NCBI GenBank assembly: GCA_014846205.1
Contig: RKAY01000026.1
Span: forward strand, 1-7,040
DNA length: 7,040 bases
Source: Collinsella aerofaciens
GTDB taxonomy: Bacteria > Actinomycetota > Coriobacteriia > Coriobacteriales > Coriobacteriaceae
Direction: 5' to 3'
Shown here: positions 1-5,611 of the stretch, piece after piece
How the letters are laid out: each line of letters starts with the position of its first letter
Numbering within the stretch: position 1 is the first letter of the stretch
Program-made: the position numbers and the translations under genes
The notes under the pieces: model-generated
Told to the model about the DNA's origin: nothing
What the model saw: the letters and a program-made list of their open reading frames with translations, nothing else
Databases searched by the model: none

Positions 1-964
1 TCTTATCCGCTTCCACCAGCCCCTCTTTCATGAGCTCGGCAAACCCGGAAATGGAGGTGAGGGGGGTTTTCAGCTCATGGGAGACATTGGCGGAGAACTC
101 CCGCCGCAGGCTCTCCCGCTCCTCTCGTTCGGTGACATCCACCATGAGAATCACCGCGCCGGTCACCTGTCCGTTGGCAGTAACCGGACTGGCCAGAATC
201 TCGAAGATGTGGGACTCGCCCCGCATCAGGGTCTCGGCATGGCGGCCGGCCAGGGCTTTGCCCGCGGCCTCCCAGATCTCCCGCCGGCAGGTCCCCTGCC
301 GGATGCTCTCGGGCTGCTGCTTCTCCCCCAGCAAGTGAAAGGCGCTCTGATTGCCGGAGAGCACATGGTAACGGCTGTCGATGAGCAAAACCCCTTCGCT
401 CATGTTCTCCGCCAAGGCGGCAAACTCCCGCTGCCGGCGGCCCAGGGCGTCCATCTGCCGGCCAATGGTGCGGTTCTGCTCCCGCAGGCGGCGCTGCAGT
501 TCGCGCTCCTGGCGCAGCGTGGGGTCGACGGTGGCTGAAAGTGCGATGAGGATGCCGAGCTGAATAGCGGGACGAAGTAAGAAGAGCCCGATACCCTGGA
601 GCATCACGTCGACCAAAAGCTCGACGACGGTGAATGCAATAAGGATGTAGGACAGGCGGGCGGCGTTGCGGCGCTGGTTTTTGATAAGGTCCAGGCCAAA
701 GATGATCAGGATGACGGCACTTGCCGCAGAGAGCATGATGCCGGCGACGATGAGTCCAACCGCGACCAGCATATTGTCGCCGAGCTTTTCGGCGGCGTTA
801 CCGTTGATGAGTGCGGTGATGACCTGCCACATAAAGGCGGCGACCGACGGGAGCGTGCCCACGCCGGACAGGATGCACAGGACGGCGTACACCTTAATGA
901 TGAGGGGAATCTTCTTGACCTCCGTGGCGCTGGGGACGCTGGGGTCGAGTTCATTTCGATCCAT
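1..964 (-). CDS. Membrane sensor histidine kinase, PhoR-like, N-terminal part (partial; apparent hybrid gene)
   Basis: The reverse strand reads open from an ATG at 964 to the left edge, giving 321 residues with no stop; the ATP-binding domain lies outside the window. A GAAAGG ribosome site sits about six bases before the ATG. Residues 20-45, 65-92, 104-130 and roughly 132-146 are hydrophobic and likely span the membrane. Residues 153-180 are charged and coil-like. Residues 182-280 look like a PAS sensor domain (AENMSEGVLLIDS; VILMVDVTERE). The phospho-acceptor H-box NVSHELKTPLTSISGF carries His296, the site expected to autophosphorylate before transfer to a response regulator. In known PhoR proteins a HAMP domain and extracellular loop precede the PAS; neither is visible here. 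Arginine codons shift sharply near residue 161: none of nine is CGG before it, 11 of 16 are CGG from it onward. That suggests two origins for this gene. The kinase call is firm; the signal sensed and the response regulator are unknown. Confidence 0.85.
   Translation of the reverse strand, partial: MDRNELDPSVPSATEVKKIPLIIKVYAVLCILSGVGTLPSVAAFMWQVITALINGNAAEKLGDNMLVAVGLIVAGIMLSAASAVILIIFGLDLIKNQRRNAARLSYILIAFTVVELLVDVMLQGIGLFLLRPAIQLGILIALSATVDPTLRQERELQRRLREQNRTIGRQMDALGRRQREFAALAENMSEGVLLIDSRYHVLSGNQSAFHLLGEKQQPESIRQGTCRREIWEAAGKALAGRHAETLMRGESHIFEILASPVTANGQVTGAVILMVDVTEREERESLRREFSANVSHELKTPLTSISGFAELMKEGLVEADK
478..495. other. Putative fusion/recombination or assembly junction inside the kinase gene
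   Basis: This is the boundary between the membrane module (right, codons like the rest of the window) and the PhoR-like PAS/kinase module (left, rich in CGG and GGG codons). It falls in the residues QRRLREQN, an arginine/glutamate-rich stretch that both parent proteins could share, so a short in-frame homology could have joined them. The exact base cannot be fixed by eye. Whether the join is biological or an assembly artefact cannot be told from the sequence alone. Confidence 0.5.
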
Positions 965-1239
965 ACAGAACCTTTCTCGCTTTGTCCTAGGTTACAAGGA
1001 TACGCCGCCGACCTGCCAAAAGACAGGACGAACGTCCCAATTGCAACAATGTAACCCTCAACGGTGGGCGAGGTGCGGCGCTGGCTCCCATGTCGTGTAG
1101 CCAAATAAATGTTTGGCCGCAAAACGGATTATTAGCTCGGTGGGCTTTTAAAAAGCGCTGCTCATGCGCTGGGGAGCGCGTCGCGCCGTGCGTATAATAA
1201 GGCGGGTAACGCCAAAAAACGAGGCTCTGAGGGGATGCC
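965..1239. other. Divergent intergenic region between the sensor kinase and purF
   Basis: This spacer must hold the start signals for both flanking genes, which point away from each other. It contains two short inverted repeats: GGACG-AA-CGTCC at 1026-1037 and GCCAAA-N6-TTTGGC at 1100-1117. It also has an A/T-rich patch at 1141-1155, and GCGCT/AGCGC arms at 1154-1158 and 1174-1178 just upstream of the purF -10 box. I see no purine riboswitch core and no match to the Bacillus PurBox. No convincing promoter for the kinase was found on the minus strand. Confidence 0.5.
1170..1198 (+). promoter_or_regulatory. Probable sigma-70-type promoter for purF
   Basis: A perfect TATAAT -10 hexamer lies at 1193-1198. 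The region 17 bases upstream (TGGGGA at 1170-1175) is a poor -35 match, so the promoter may need an activator or rely on the -10. Transcription starting near 1205 would give a leader of about 35 bases, with the ribosome site GAGGGGA at 1229-1235 just before the ATG at 1240. Confidence 0.6.
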
Positions 1240-2910
1240 ATGTCTCAAGAAACCATCCGCGCGGCCGAGCGTGCTGCGGGACAGGTGAAGACCATGTCGA
1301 CGTATGATCCGGACTCCGACCAGCTGCATGAGGAATGCGGCATTTTTGGTGTGTGGGCGCCCGATCGCGACGTGGCTCGACTGACGTACTTTGGCCTGCG
1401 TGCACTGCAGCACCGCGGCCAGGAATCGGCGGGAATCGCCGTGGGCGATGGCGGCACGGTTATGGTTCGCAAGGACCTGGGCCTGCTCGACCGCGTGTTC
1501 TCCAACGCCGACCTGTCGACGCTCTCCGGCCAGCTGGCTGTGGGTCACGTGCGCTATGGCACCGCCGGCGCCAAAAGCTGGGAAGCCTCGCAGCCACATC
1601 TTTCGACTATTAATAGTGTCATCATCGCGCTTGCGCACAACGGTACCCTCGTCAATACCGACGAGCTGCGCCGTCAGCTCATCGAGTTGGGCGTGCCGTT
1701 CCTCTCCAACTCTGATTCCGAGGTCGCGACCAAGCTCATCGGCTACTTTACCCAGCGTACGGGCCATCTGCGCGAGGGCATTCGCAAGACCATGGAGCTT
1801 GTGCGTGGCGGTTATGCCATGACGCTCATTAACGAGCAGGCGCTCTACGCCTTCCGCGACCCGCACGGCATCCGCCCGCTCGTGCTGGGCAAGCTGGTGG
1901 ACGAGGGCCTGGACCAGGCCGACGCCGCATCCGTTTCGCAGCTGCCGTCGCAGGACGGTGCCGCGACGGTCGACGCCACCACCCATGTCACCCGCGCCGG
2001 CGGCTGGGTCGTCGCCTCCGAGACTTGTGCGCTCGACATTGTGGGCGCCGAGTACGTCCGCGACGTCCGTCCCGGTGAGATTTTGCGCATCAGCGCCGAG
2101 GGCCTTGTGTCCGAGCAGGGCGTGCCTGCCGCCGAAGAGCCTGCTAACTGCATCTTTGAGCAGGTCTACTTCGCTCGTCCCGATTCCATCATGAACGGCA
2201 AGAGCGTCTACGCCTGCCGTTATGACATGGGTCGTCAACTGGCACATGAGGAGCCCGTCGAGGCCGACCTGGTCATCGGCGTGCCCGACTCCGGCCTGCC
2301 GCCCGCGGAGGGGTATTCGCACGAGAGCGGTATTCCCTTTGGCGAGGGCCTTATCAAGAACCGCTATGTGGGCCGTACGTTCATCGAGCCTACGCAGGAG
2401 CTGCGCGCCATGGGCGTGCGTATGAAACTCAACCCGCTGCGCGACAACATCGAGGGCAAGCGCCTTGTCGTCATCGACGACTCCATCGTCCGCGGCACCA
2501 CCATGGTGCAGCTCGTCAAGATGCTGCGCAACGCCGGCGCCAAGGAGATTCACATCCGCATCAACTCGCCCGAGGTCATCTGGCCGTGCTTCTATGGCAT
2601 CGATACCGACGTGCAGTCGCAGCTGATCAGCGCCAACAAGACGGTCGACGAGATCTGCGAGTACATCGGCGCCGATTCGCTGGCCTTCCTTTCGGTCGAG
2701 GGCCTGCTGAAGGTCATGCCCAAGGGCGGCTACTGCGATGCGTGCTTTACCGGCCGCTACCCCGTGGCGATTCCCGAGAGCTTTGGCCGCGATAAGTTTA
2801 TGGAGGGCTTTAAGCCCCGCAACCTGGACGCGCCCCTGCACGTTGAGGAAGATGCCGTGGCCGAGAAGTATGTCGACCGCAGCTGGGAAGAGGAGCACGG
2901 CGAGGCCTAA
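1240..2910 (+). CDS. purF: Amidophosphoribosyltransferase (glutamine PRPP amidotransferase)
   Basis: PurF makes 5-phosphoribosylamine from PRPP and glutamine, the committed first step of de novo purine synthesis in the cytoplasm. Cys33 in HEECGIFG is the expected N-terminal nucleophile of the glutaminase once the leader peptide is cut off; HRGQESAGI starts at His58. The PRPP-binding motif VVIDDSIVRGTT spans residues 410-421. Cys304, Cys450, Cys499 and Cys502 (GYCDAC) fit the four cysteines that bind the [4Fe-4S] cluster in Bacillus-type PurF. At 556 residues it is longer than the roughly 475 of Bacillus PurF. Much of the excess is a low-complexity Ala/Asp/Ser/Thr-rich insert at about 220-255, between RPLVLGKL and WVVASETC, plus a C-terminal tail. 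The ATG at 1240 has the ribosome site GAGGGGA. A second start at 1294 (Met19), preceded by AGGTGAAG, would leave a 14-residue propeptide, closer to known ones. It heads a purF-purM-purN cluster. Confidence 0.96.
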   Translation: MSQETIRAAERAAGQVKTMSTYDPDSDQLHEECGIFGVWAPDRDVARLTYFGLRALQHRGQESAGIAVGDGGTVMVRKDLGLLDRVFSNADLSTLSGQLAVGHVRYGTAGAKSWEASQPHLSTINSVIIALAHNGTLVNTDELRRQLIELGVPFLSNSDSEVATKLIGYFTQRTGHLREGIRKTMELVRGGYAMTLINEQALYAFRDPHGIRPLVLGKLVDEGLDQADAASVSQLPSQDGAATVDATTHVTRAGGWVVASETCALDIVGAEYVRDVRPGEILRISAEGLVSEQGVPAAEEPANCIFEQVYFARPDSIMNGKSVYACRYDMGRQLAHEEPVEADLVIGVPDSGLPPAEGYSHESGIPFGEGLIKNRYVGRTFIEPTQELRAMGVRMKLNPLRDNIEGKRLVVIDDSIVRGTTMVQLVKMLRNAGAKEIHIRINSPEVIWPCFYGIDTDVQSQLISANKTVDEICEYIGADSLAFLSVEGLLKVMPKGGYCDACFTGRYPVAIPESFGRDKFMEGFKPRNLDAPLHVEEDAVAEKYVDRSWEEEHGEA

Positions 2911-2949
2911 AGCCTGCCATTTAGGGACAGGTTTATTTTGGCAGGTTTT
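2911..2949 (+). terminator. Candidate weak intrinsic terminator / repeat fragment after purF
   Basis: Arms AGCCTGCCA (2911-2919) and TGGCAGGTT (2939-2947) pair over nine positions with one G-U pair around a 19-base loop. T-rich sequence follows (TTTTA, then CTGCTGTTTTGTTG). The loop carries GGGACAGGT (2924-2932), whose reverse complement recurs at 5617-5625. The long loop and short T run make it a weak terminator, so it may only reduce read-through into purM, or it may be a decayed interspersed repeat. Confidence 0.4.
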
Positions 2950-3024
2950 ATCTGCTGTTTTGTTGATATGACGGCGCGTGTTGTTATGACGCGCGCCGAA
3001 ATGAACGCAACTATGAGCACCGTT

Positions 3025-3043
3025 TGGCGCCCGCGCGGCGCCA
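3025..3043 (+). promoter_or_regulatory. GC-rich hairpin directly upstream of the purM ribosome site
   Basis: TGGCGCC (3025-3031) and GGCGCCA (3037-3043) form seven perfect base pairs around a five-base loop, ending about ten bases before the purin-rich ribosome site of purM (3053-3062). A second, looser GGCGCG/CGCGCC pairing lies at about 2973-2997. No T run follows, so it is not a terminator. It could influence mRNA stability or translation of purM; no regulator is evident. Confidence 0.4.
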
Positions 3044-3067
3044 CGGTAGTGGGAGAGGAAGGCTCAG

Positions 3068-4171
3068 ATGAGCGACAGCAAGCATGTGACGTACGAGGAC
3101 GCCGGCGTCGATACCGCCGAGGGCGGCCGCGCCGTCGACGCTATTAAGCAGATGGTCAAGGACACCAACCGCCCCGAGGTTATCGGCGGCATCGGTGGCT
3201 TTGGTGGCCTGTTCTCGGCCGCCGCGCTCAAGGATATGGAAGACCCGATCCTGATTAGCGGTACCGACGGCGTGGGCACCAAGCTTGTGCTCGCCCAGAT
3301 CATGGACCGTCACGAGACGGTGGGCCAGGACCTGGTCGCCATGTGCGTCAACGACATTTTGGCTTCGGGCGCCGAGCCGCTGTTCTTCTTGGACTACGTC
3401 GCCATTGGCCACATCGAGGCCGAGCATATGGCAAAGATCATCAAGGGCGTTGCCGACGGCTGCAAGCTCGCGGGCTGCGCGCTCGTGGGTGGCGAGATGG
3501 CCGAGCACCCGGGCGTCATGGCTCCGGCCGACTACGACCTCGCTGGCTTTACCGTGGGCGTCGTCGACCGTCCCAAGATGCTCGACCCCGCGAACGTTCG
3601 CCCCGGCGATGTGATCCTGGGCCTGCCTTCCACCGGCGTGCACTCCAACGGCTACTCGCTCGTGCGCAAGGTCATCGGCGTCGACGGCATCAAACCGGGC
3701 ACGACCGAGGCCGCCGCTAAGGCCGAGGAGCTGAGCCGCCCGCTCGAGGAGCTCGGCGGTGCATCGCTGGCAGACGCCCTGTTGGCTCCTACGCGCATTT
3801 ACGTCAAGCCGATTCTGGAGCTGCTCCGCGGTGGCGCCAACGTTCATGCCATTGCCCACATCACCGGTGGCGGTATTACCGAGAACCTCAACCGCGCGCT
3901 CGCCGACGACGTCGACGCCGTGGTTACCCGCAACGGCGCCGAGATGGGCTGGGACGTTCCGCCCGTTATCACCTACGTGTCGCGCCAGGCCGAGCTTGCG
4001 CCCAACGAGGCGTGCAAGACCTTCAACATGGGCGTTGGCCTGTGCCTGATCGTCGCCCCCGAGGACGAGGTCGCCGTGACCGAGGCTCTGGTCGCGCTGG
4101 GCGAGAAGCCGTTCCGCGTGGGCGAGTGCGTCGAGGGTTCCGGTAAGGTCGTGTACTCCGATGAGCGCTAA
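3068..4171 (+). CDS. purM: Phosphoribosylformylglycinamidine cyclo-ligase (AIR synthetase)
   Basis: PurM closes the imidazole ring, turning FGAM plus ATP into aminoimidazole ribonucleotide, step five of purine synthesis. The 367 residues show the usual signatures in order: YEDAGVDTAEGG near the start, the glycine-rich IGGIGGFGGLF (39-49), ISGTDGVGTKL (64-73), the MCVNDILASGAEPLFFLDY core (92-110), the ATP-linked GGEMAEHPG (141-149), STGVHSNGYSLVRK (188-201) and ITGGGITENLNR in the C-terminal half. The length is close to the usual 340-350, with a slightly longer N-terminus and a loop around 205-230. The ATG follows the ribosome site AGAGGAAGG at 3054-3062. It lies 157 bases after purF, a gap that holds hairpins and possibly its own promoter (a poor TTGTTG / TTATGA pair at 2960-2989). 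Its end overlaps purN, so the two are very probably translated together. Confidence 0.97.
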   Translation: MSDSKHVTYEDAGVDTAEGGRAVDAIKQMVKDTNRPEVIGGIGGFGGLFSAAALKDMEDPILISGTDGVGTKLVLAQIMDRHETVGQDLVAMCVNDILASGAEPLFFLDYVAIGHIEAEHMAKIIKGVADGCKLAGCALVGGEMAEHPGVMAPADYDLAGFTVGVVDRPKMLDPANVRPGDVILGLPSTGVHSNGYSLVRKVIGVDGIKPGTTEAAAKAEELSRPLEELGGASLADALLAPTRIYVKPILELLRGGANVHAIAHITGGGITENLNRALADDVDAVVTRNGAEMGWDVPPVITYVSRQAELAPNEACKTFNMGVGLCLIVAPEDEVAVTEALVALGEKPFRVGECVEGSGKVVYSDER

Positions 4172-4862
4172 CGAGCAGATGGCTGCTGCCGAGGGCTTGG
4201 GCTATGTGCCCTACACTCGACCGACCGGCACTGATACCGCCGAGCCGCTTAAGATCGGTGTGCTCATCAGCGGTTCGGGTACCAACCTGCAAGCGTTGAT
4301 CGACCTGATCGCCGCTGGCAAGCTCAACGCTTCGATTGAGCTTGTGGTGTCGAGCCGTCCTTCGGCCAAGGGCCTGCAGCGTGCCGAGCGTGTGGGTATC
4401 CAGACGCTGACGCTTTCCAAGGATGTCTATGCCGACCCCATCGTCGCCGACGAGATCATCGCGCACGAGCTGCTCGAGCGCGGCTGCGAGTATGTGGTCA
4501 TGGCCGGCTACATGCGCATGGTGCATACGCCACTGCTGGCGGCGTTCCCCAATCGTGTGGTCAATTTGCATCCGGCGCTGCTGCCGAGCTTTACCGGTGC
4601 GCATGCGATTGACGATGCCTTTGCGCGCGGCGTCAAGGTAACTGGCGTGACCGTGCATTTTGCCAACGAGATCTACGACAACGGTCCCATCATCGCCCAG
4701 CGTGCGCTGGCTGTTGAGGAGGGCTGGGATGTCGACACGCTCGAGGAGCACATCCATGCGATTGAGCACGTGCTGTATCCCGAGGTCGTGCAAATGCTCG
4801 CCGACGGCCGCGTTCACGTGCTGGAGAGCGGCAAGGTGGCGATTGACGCGCCTCGCGGCTAG
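4161..4862 (+). CDS. purN: Phosphoribosylglycinamide formyltransferase (GART)
   Basis: PurN moves a formyl group from 10-formyltetrahydrofolate to GAR, step three of purine synthesis. After a leader of about 30 residues, LKIGVLISGSGTNLQALI (from residue 31) is the phosphate-binding start of the formyltransferase fold. Asn135 and His137 in NLHPALLPSFTGAHAIDDA, and Asp173 in EIYDNGPII, match the catalytic Asn-His-Asp triad. The 38-residue gap from Asn to Asp equals that of the E. coli enzyme (Asn106, Asp144). The total of 233 residues is a little above the usual 200-215 because of the extra N-terminus, which is polar and of unknown role. The ATG at 4161 overlaps the end of purM by 11 bases, implying translational coupling; the upstream ribosome site is weak (GGTAAGG). 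Met7 at 4179 is an alternative start. A strong terminator follows. Confidence 0.96.
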   Translation: MSANEQMAAAEGLGYVPYTRPTGTDTAEPLKIGVLISGSGTNLQALIDLIAAGKLNASIELVVSSRPSAKGLQRAERVGIQTLTLSKDVYADPIVADEIIAHELLERGCEYVVMAGYMRMVHTPLLAAFPNRVVNLHPALLPSFTGAHAIDDAFARGVKVTGVTVHFANEIYDNGPIIAQRALAVEEGWDVDTLEEHIHAIEHVLYPEVVQMLADGRVHVLESGKVAIDAPRG

Positions 4863-4894
4863 CGACGCACAGTACAATTTAGCTGAGTAGTCAG

Positions 4895-4937
4895 GGTGGT
4901 CATTGGCGCCAAGGCGCGTGTGACCACCTTTTGTTTT
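4895..4937 (+). terminator. Intrinsic terminator after the purF-purM-purN cluster
   Basis: GGTGGTCA (4895-4902) pairs perfectly with TGACCACC (4921-4928) around an 18-base loop, itself able to fold through its GGCGCC and GGCGCG pieces. A T-rich run, TTTTGTTTT, follows at 4929-4937. This is the layout of a rho-independent terminator, 33 bases after the purN stop. The 3' arm can instead pair with a second GGTGGTCAC copy at 4938-4946. Confidence 0.8.
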
Positions 4938-4941
4938 GGTG

Positions 4942-4993
4942 GTCACCTGCGACGTTCTTGAATGACTAGTCGTTTAAGAACGTCGCAGGTGAC
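4942..4993. repeat. Large 52-bp palindrome in the leader of the EIIA gene
   Basis: An 18-base arm at 4942-4959 (begins GTCACCTGCGACG) is repeated as its exact reverse complement at 4976-4993. The 16 bases between are themselves nearly symmetric, with an 8-bp palindrome GACTAGTC at 4964-4971 in the exact centre. Only two of the 26 position pairs are non-complementary in DNA (4960/4975 and 4963/4972), and both can form G-U pairs in RNA. No T run follows on either strand, so it is not a terminator. It ends about ten bases before the EIIA ribosome site. It could be a protein-binding operator, an interspersed repeat of REP or MITE type, or an mRNA-processing stem. Confidence 0.85.
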
Positions 4994-5013
4994 TAGGTGA
5001 GAGAGGTGAGCGC

Positions 5014-5478
5014 ATGGCGGATAACGAAGCGCTGTTTATGCCTGAGCTGGTATTTTTTGATTGGGAGTGCGCGACGCCGGATGAGGTGTTTGCGCGACTC
5101 GAGGGCGAGCTTGCCCCGCGCGGCTACATTGCGTCAGGTTGGCTCGATGCCGTCCGCACGCGCGAGGATGCCTATCCCACGGGCCTTGCCATGCCGGCGG
5201 CCAATATCGCCATCCCGCATACCGATCCGGGGTTTGTGGCTAAGCCCTATATCGCGGTGGTGAAGCCCGCCGCGCTCGTGACGTTCAATGCTATGGCGGG
5301 CATGGGTGCCCCGGTGCCGGCGCAGATCATCATCAATCTGGGCATTGCCGAGCCGGGCGGCCAGGTCGAGGCCCTGCAAGCGCTCATGAATATCTTTATG
5401 GATGCTGATGCCGCAGCCGACGTGCTCGGCCAGACCACGTCCCAGGGCATGGTCGACGCCATCCGCCGCCACTTCTAA
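5014..5478 (+). CDS. PTS sugar transporter subunit IIA, galactitol/fructose-mannitol type
   Basis: The 154 residues match the EIIA type-2 fold. In this family a histidine receives phosphate from HPr and passes it to an EIIB. The key stretch is YPTGLAMPAANIAIPHTD (54-71), where His69 in the IPHTD motif is the expected phosphorylated residue. The C-terminal part (LGIAEPGGQVEALQALMNIF) is also typical and most like galactitol EIIA (GatA), in which EIIA is a free-standing protein. There is no EIIB, EIIC or sugar gene nearby: purN lies upstream and a parvulin gene downstream. It may serve a transporter encoded elsewhere or act as a regulator; its sugar cannot be named. The ATG follows AGAGGTGAG at 5002-5010. 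The gene is cut off from the purine genes by a terminator, with a large palindrome in its leader but no clear promoter. Confidence 0.85.
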   Translation: MADNEALFMPELVFFDWECATPDEVFARLEGELAPRGYIASGWLDAVRTREDAYPTGLAMPAANIAIPHTDPGFVAKPYIAVVKPAALVTFNAMAGMGAPVPAQIIINLGIAEPGGQVEALQALMNIFMDADAAADVLGQTTSQGMVDAIRRHF

Positions 5479-5489
5479 GGCGGGGCTGA

Positions 5490-5597
5490 GCCGGCACCTG
5501 GGGACGCTCCTTTTGTGCCGGCACCTGGGGACTGTCCCTAACTGCCGGCAGGAAAGGAACGTTCCTAACTACCGGCTGCCGGGTATGTCCCCTTTGC
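5490..5597. repeat. Tandem array of four degenerate 27-bp units
   Basis: Units begin at 5490, 5517, 5544 and 5571, each opening with CCGGC after one G (or A in the last). Units 1 and 2 share the 16-base opening GCCGGCACCTGGGGAC exactly. Units 2 and 3 match at 19 of 27 positions, including the ending CCTAACT. Unit 4 is more worn, matching unit 2 at about half its positions. Most units carry a small inverted core (GGGAC-T-GTCCC in unit 2; AGGAACGTTCCT in unit 3). There are no unique spacers, so this is not a CRISPR array. Confidence 0.8.
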
Positions 5598-5611
5598 ACC
5601 AAAATGGTGCA
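5595..5611. repeat. Short perfect hairpin TGCACCA-AAA-TGGTGCA
   Basis: Seven-base arms at 5595-5601 and 5605-5611 pair perfectly around AAA. No T run follows. CACC-type pieces also appear in the neighbouring tandem units and at 5630-5635, so this is probably part of the same repeat family rather than a terminator. Confidence 0.6.

Noticed and set aside
77..538. Plus-strand open frame of 153 residues at the left end
   Set aside because: It is antisense to the kinase PAS and H-box region, whose motifs on the minus strand are unmistakable.
965..1239. Purine riboswitch or PurR box upstream of purF
   Set aside because: The expected leader is only about 35 bases, too short for a purine aptamer, and no PurBox-like sequence is present.
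1162..2898. A 578-residue open frame on the minus strand opposite purF
   Set aside because: It lies wholly antisense to purF and reads as Leu/Val/Gly/Asp/His-rich low-complexity protein, the normal shadow of GC-biased third codon positions. No recognisable motif.
3011..3859. 282-residue minus-strand open frame opposite purM
   Set aside because: Antisense shadow of purM with no family signature or ribosome site; purM itself has every expected motif.
4023..4946. 307-residue minus-strand open frame opposite purN
   Set aside because: Antisense shadow of purN that also starts inside the terminator region; no motif.
4942..4993. Bidirectional terminator
   Set aside because: The stem is long, but neither strand has a T run after it, so it does not meet the terminator pattern.
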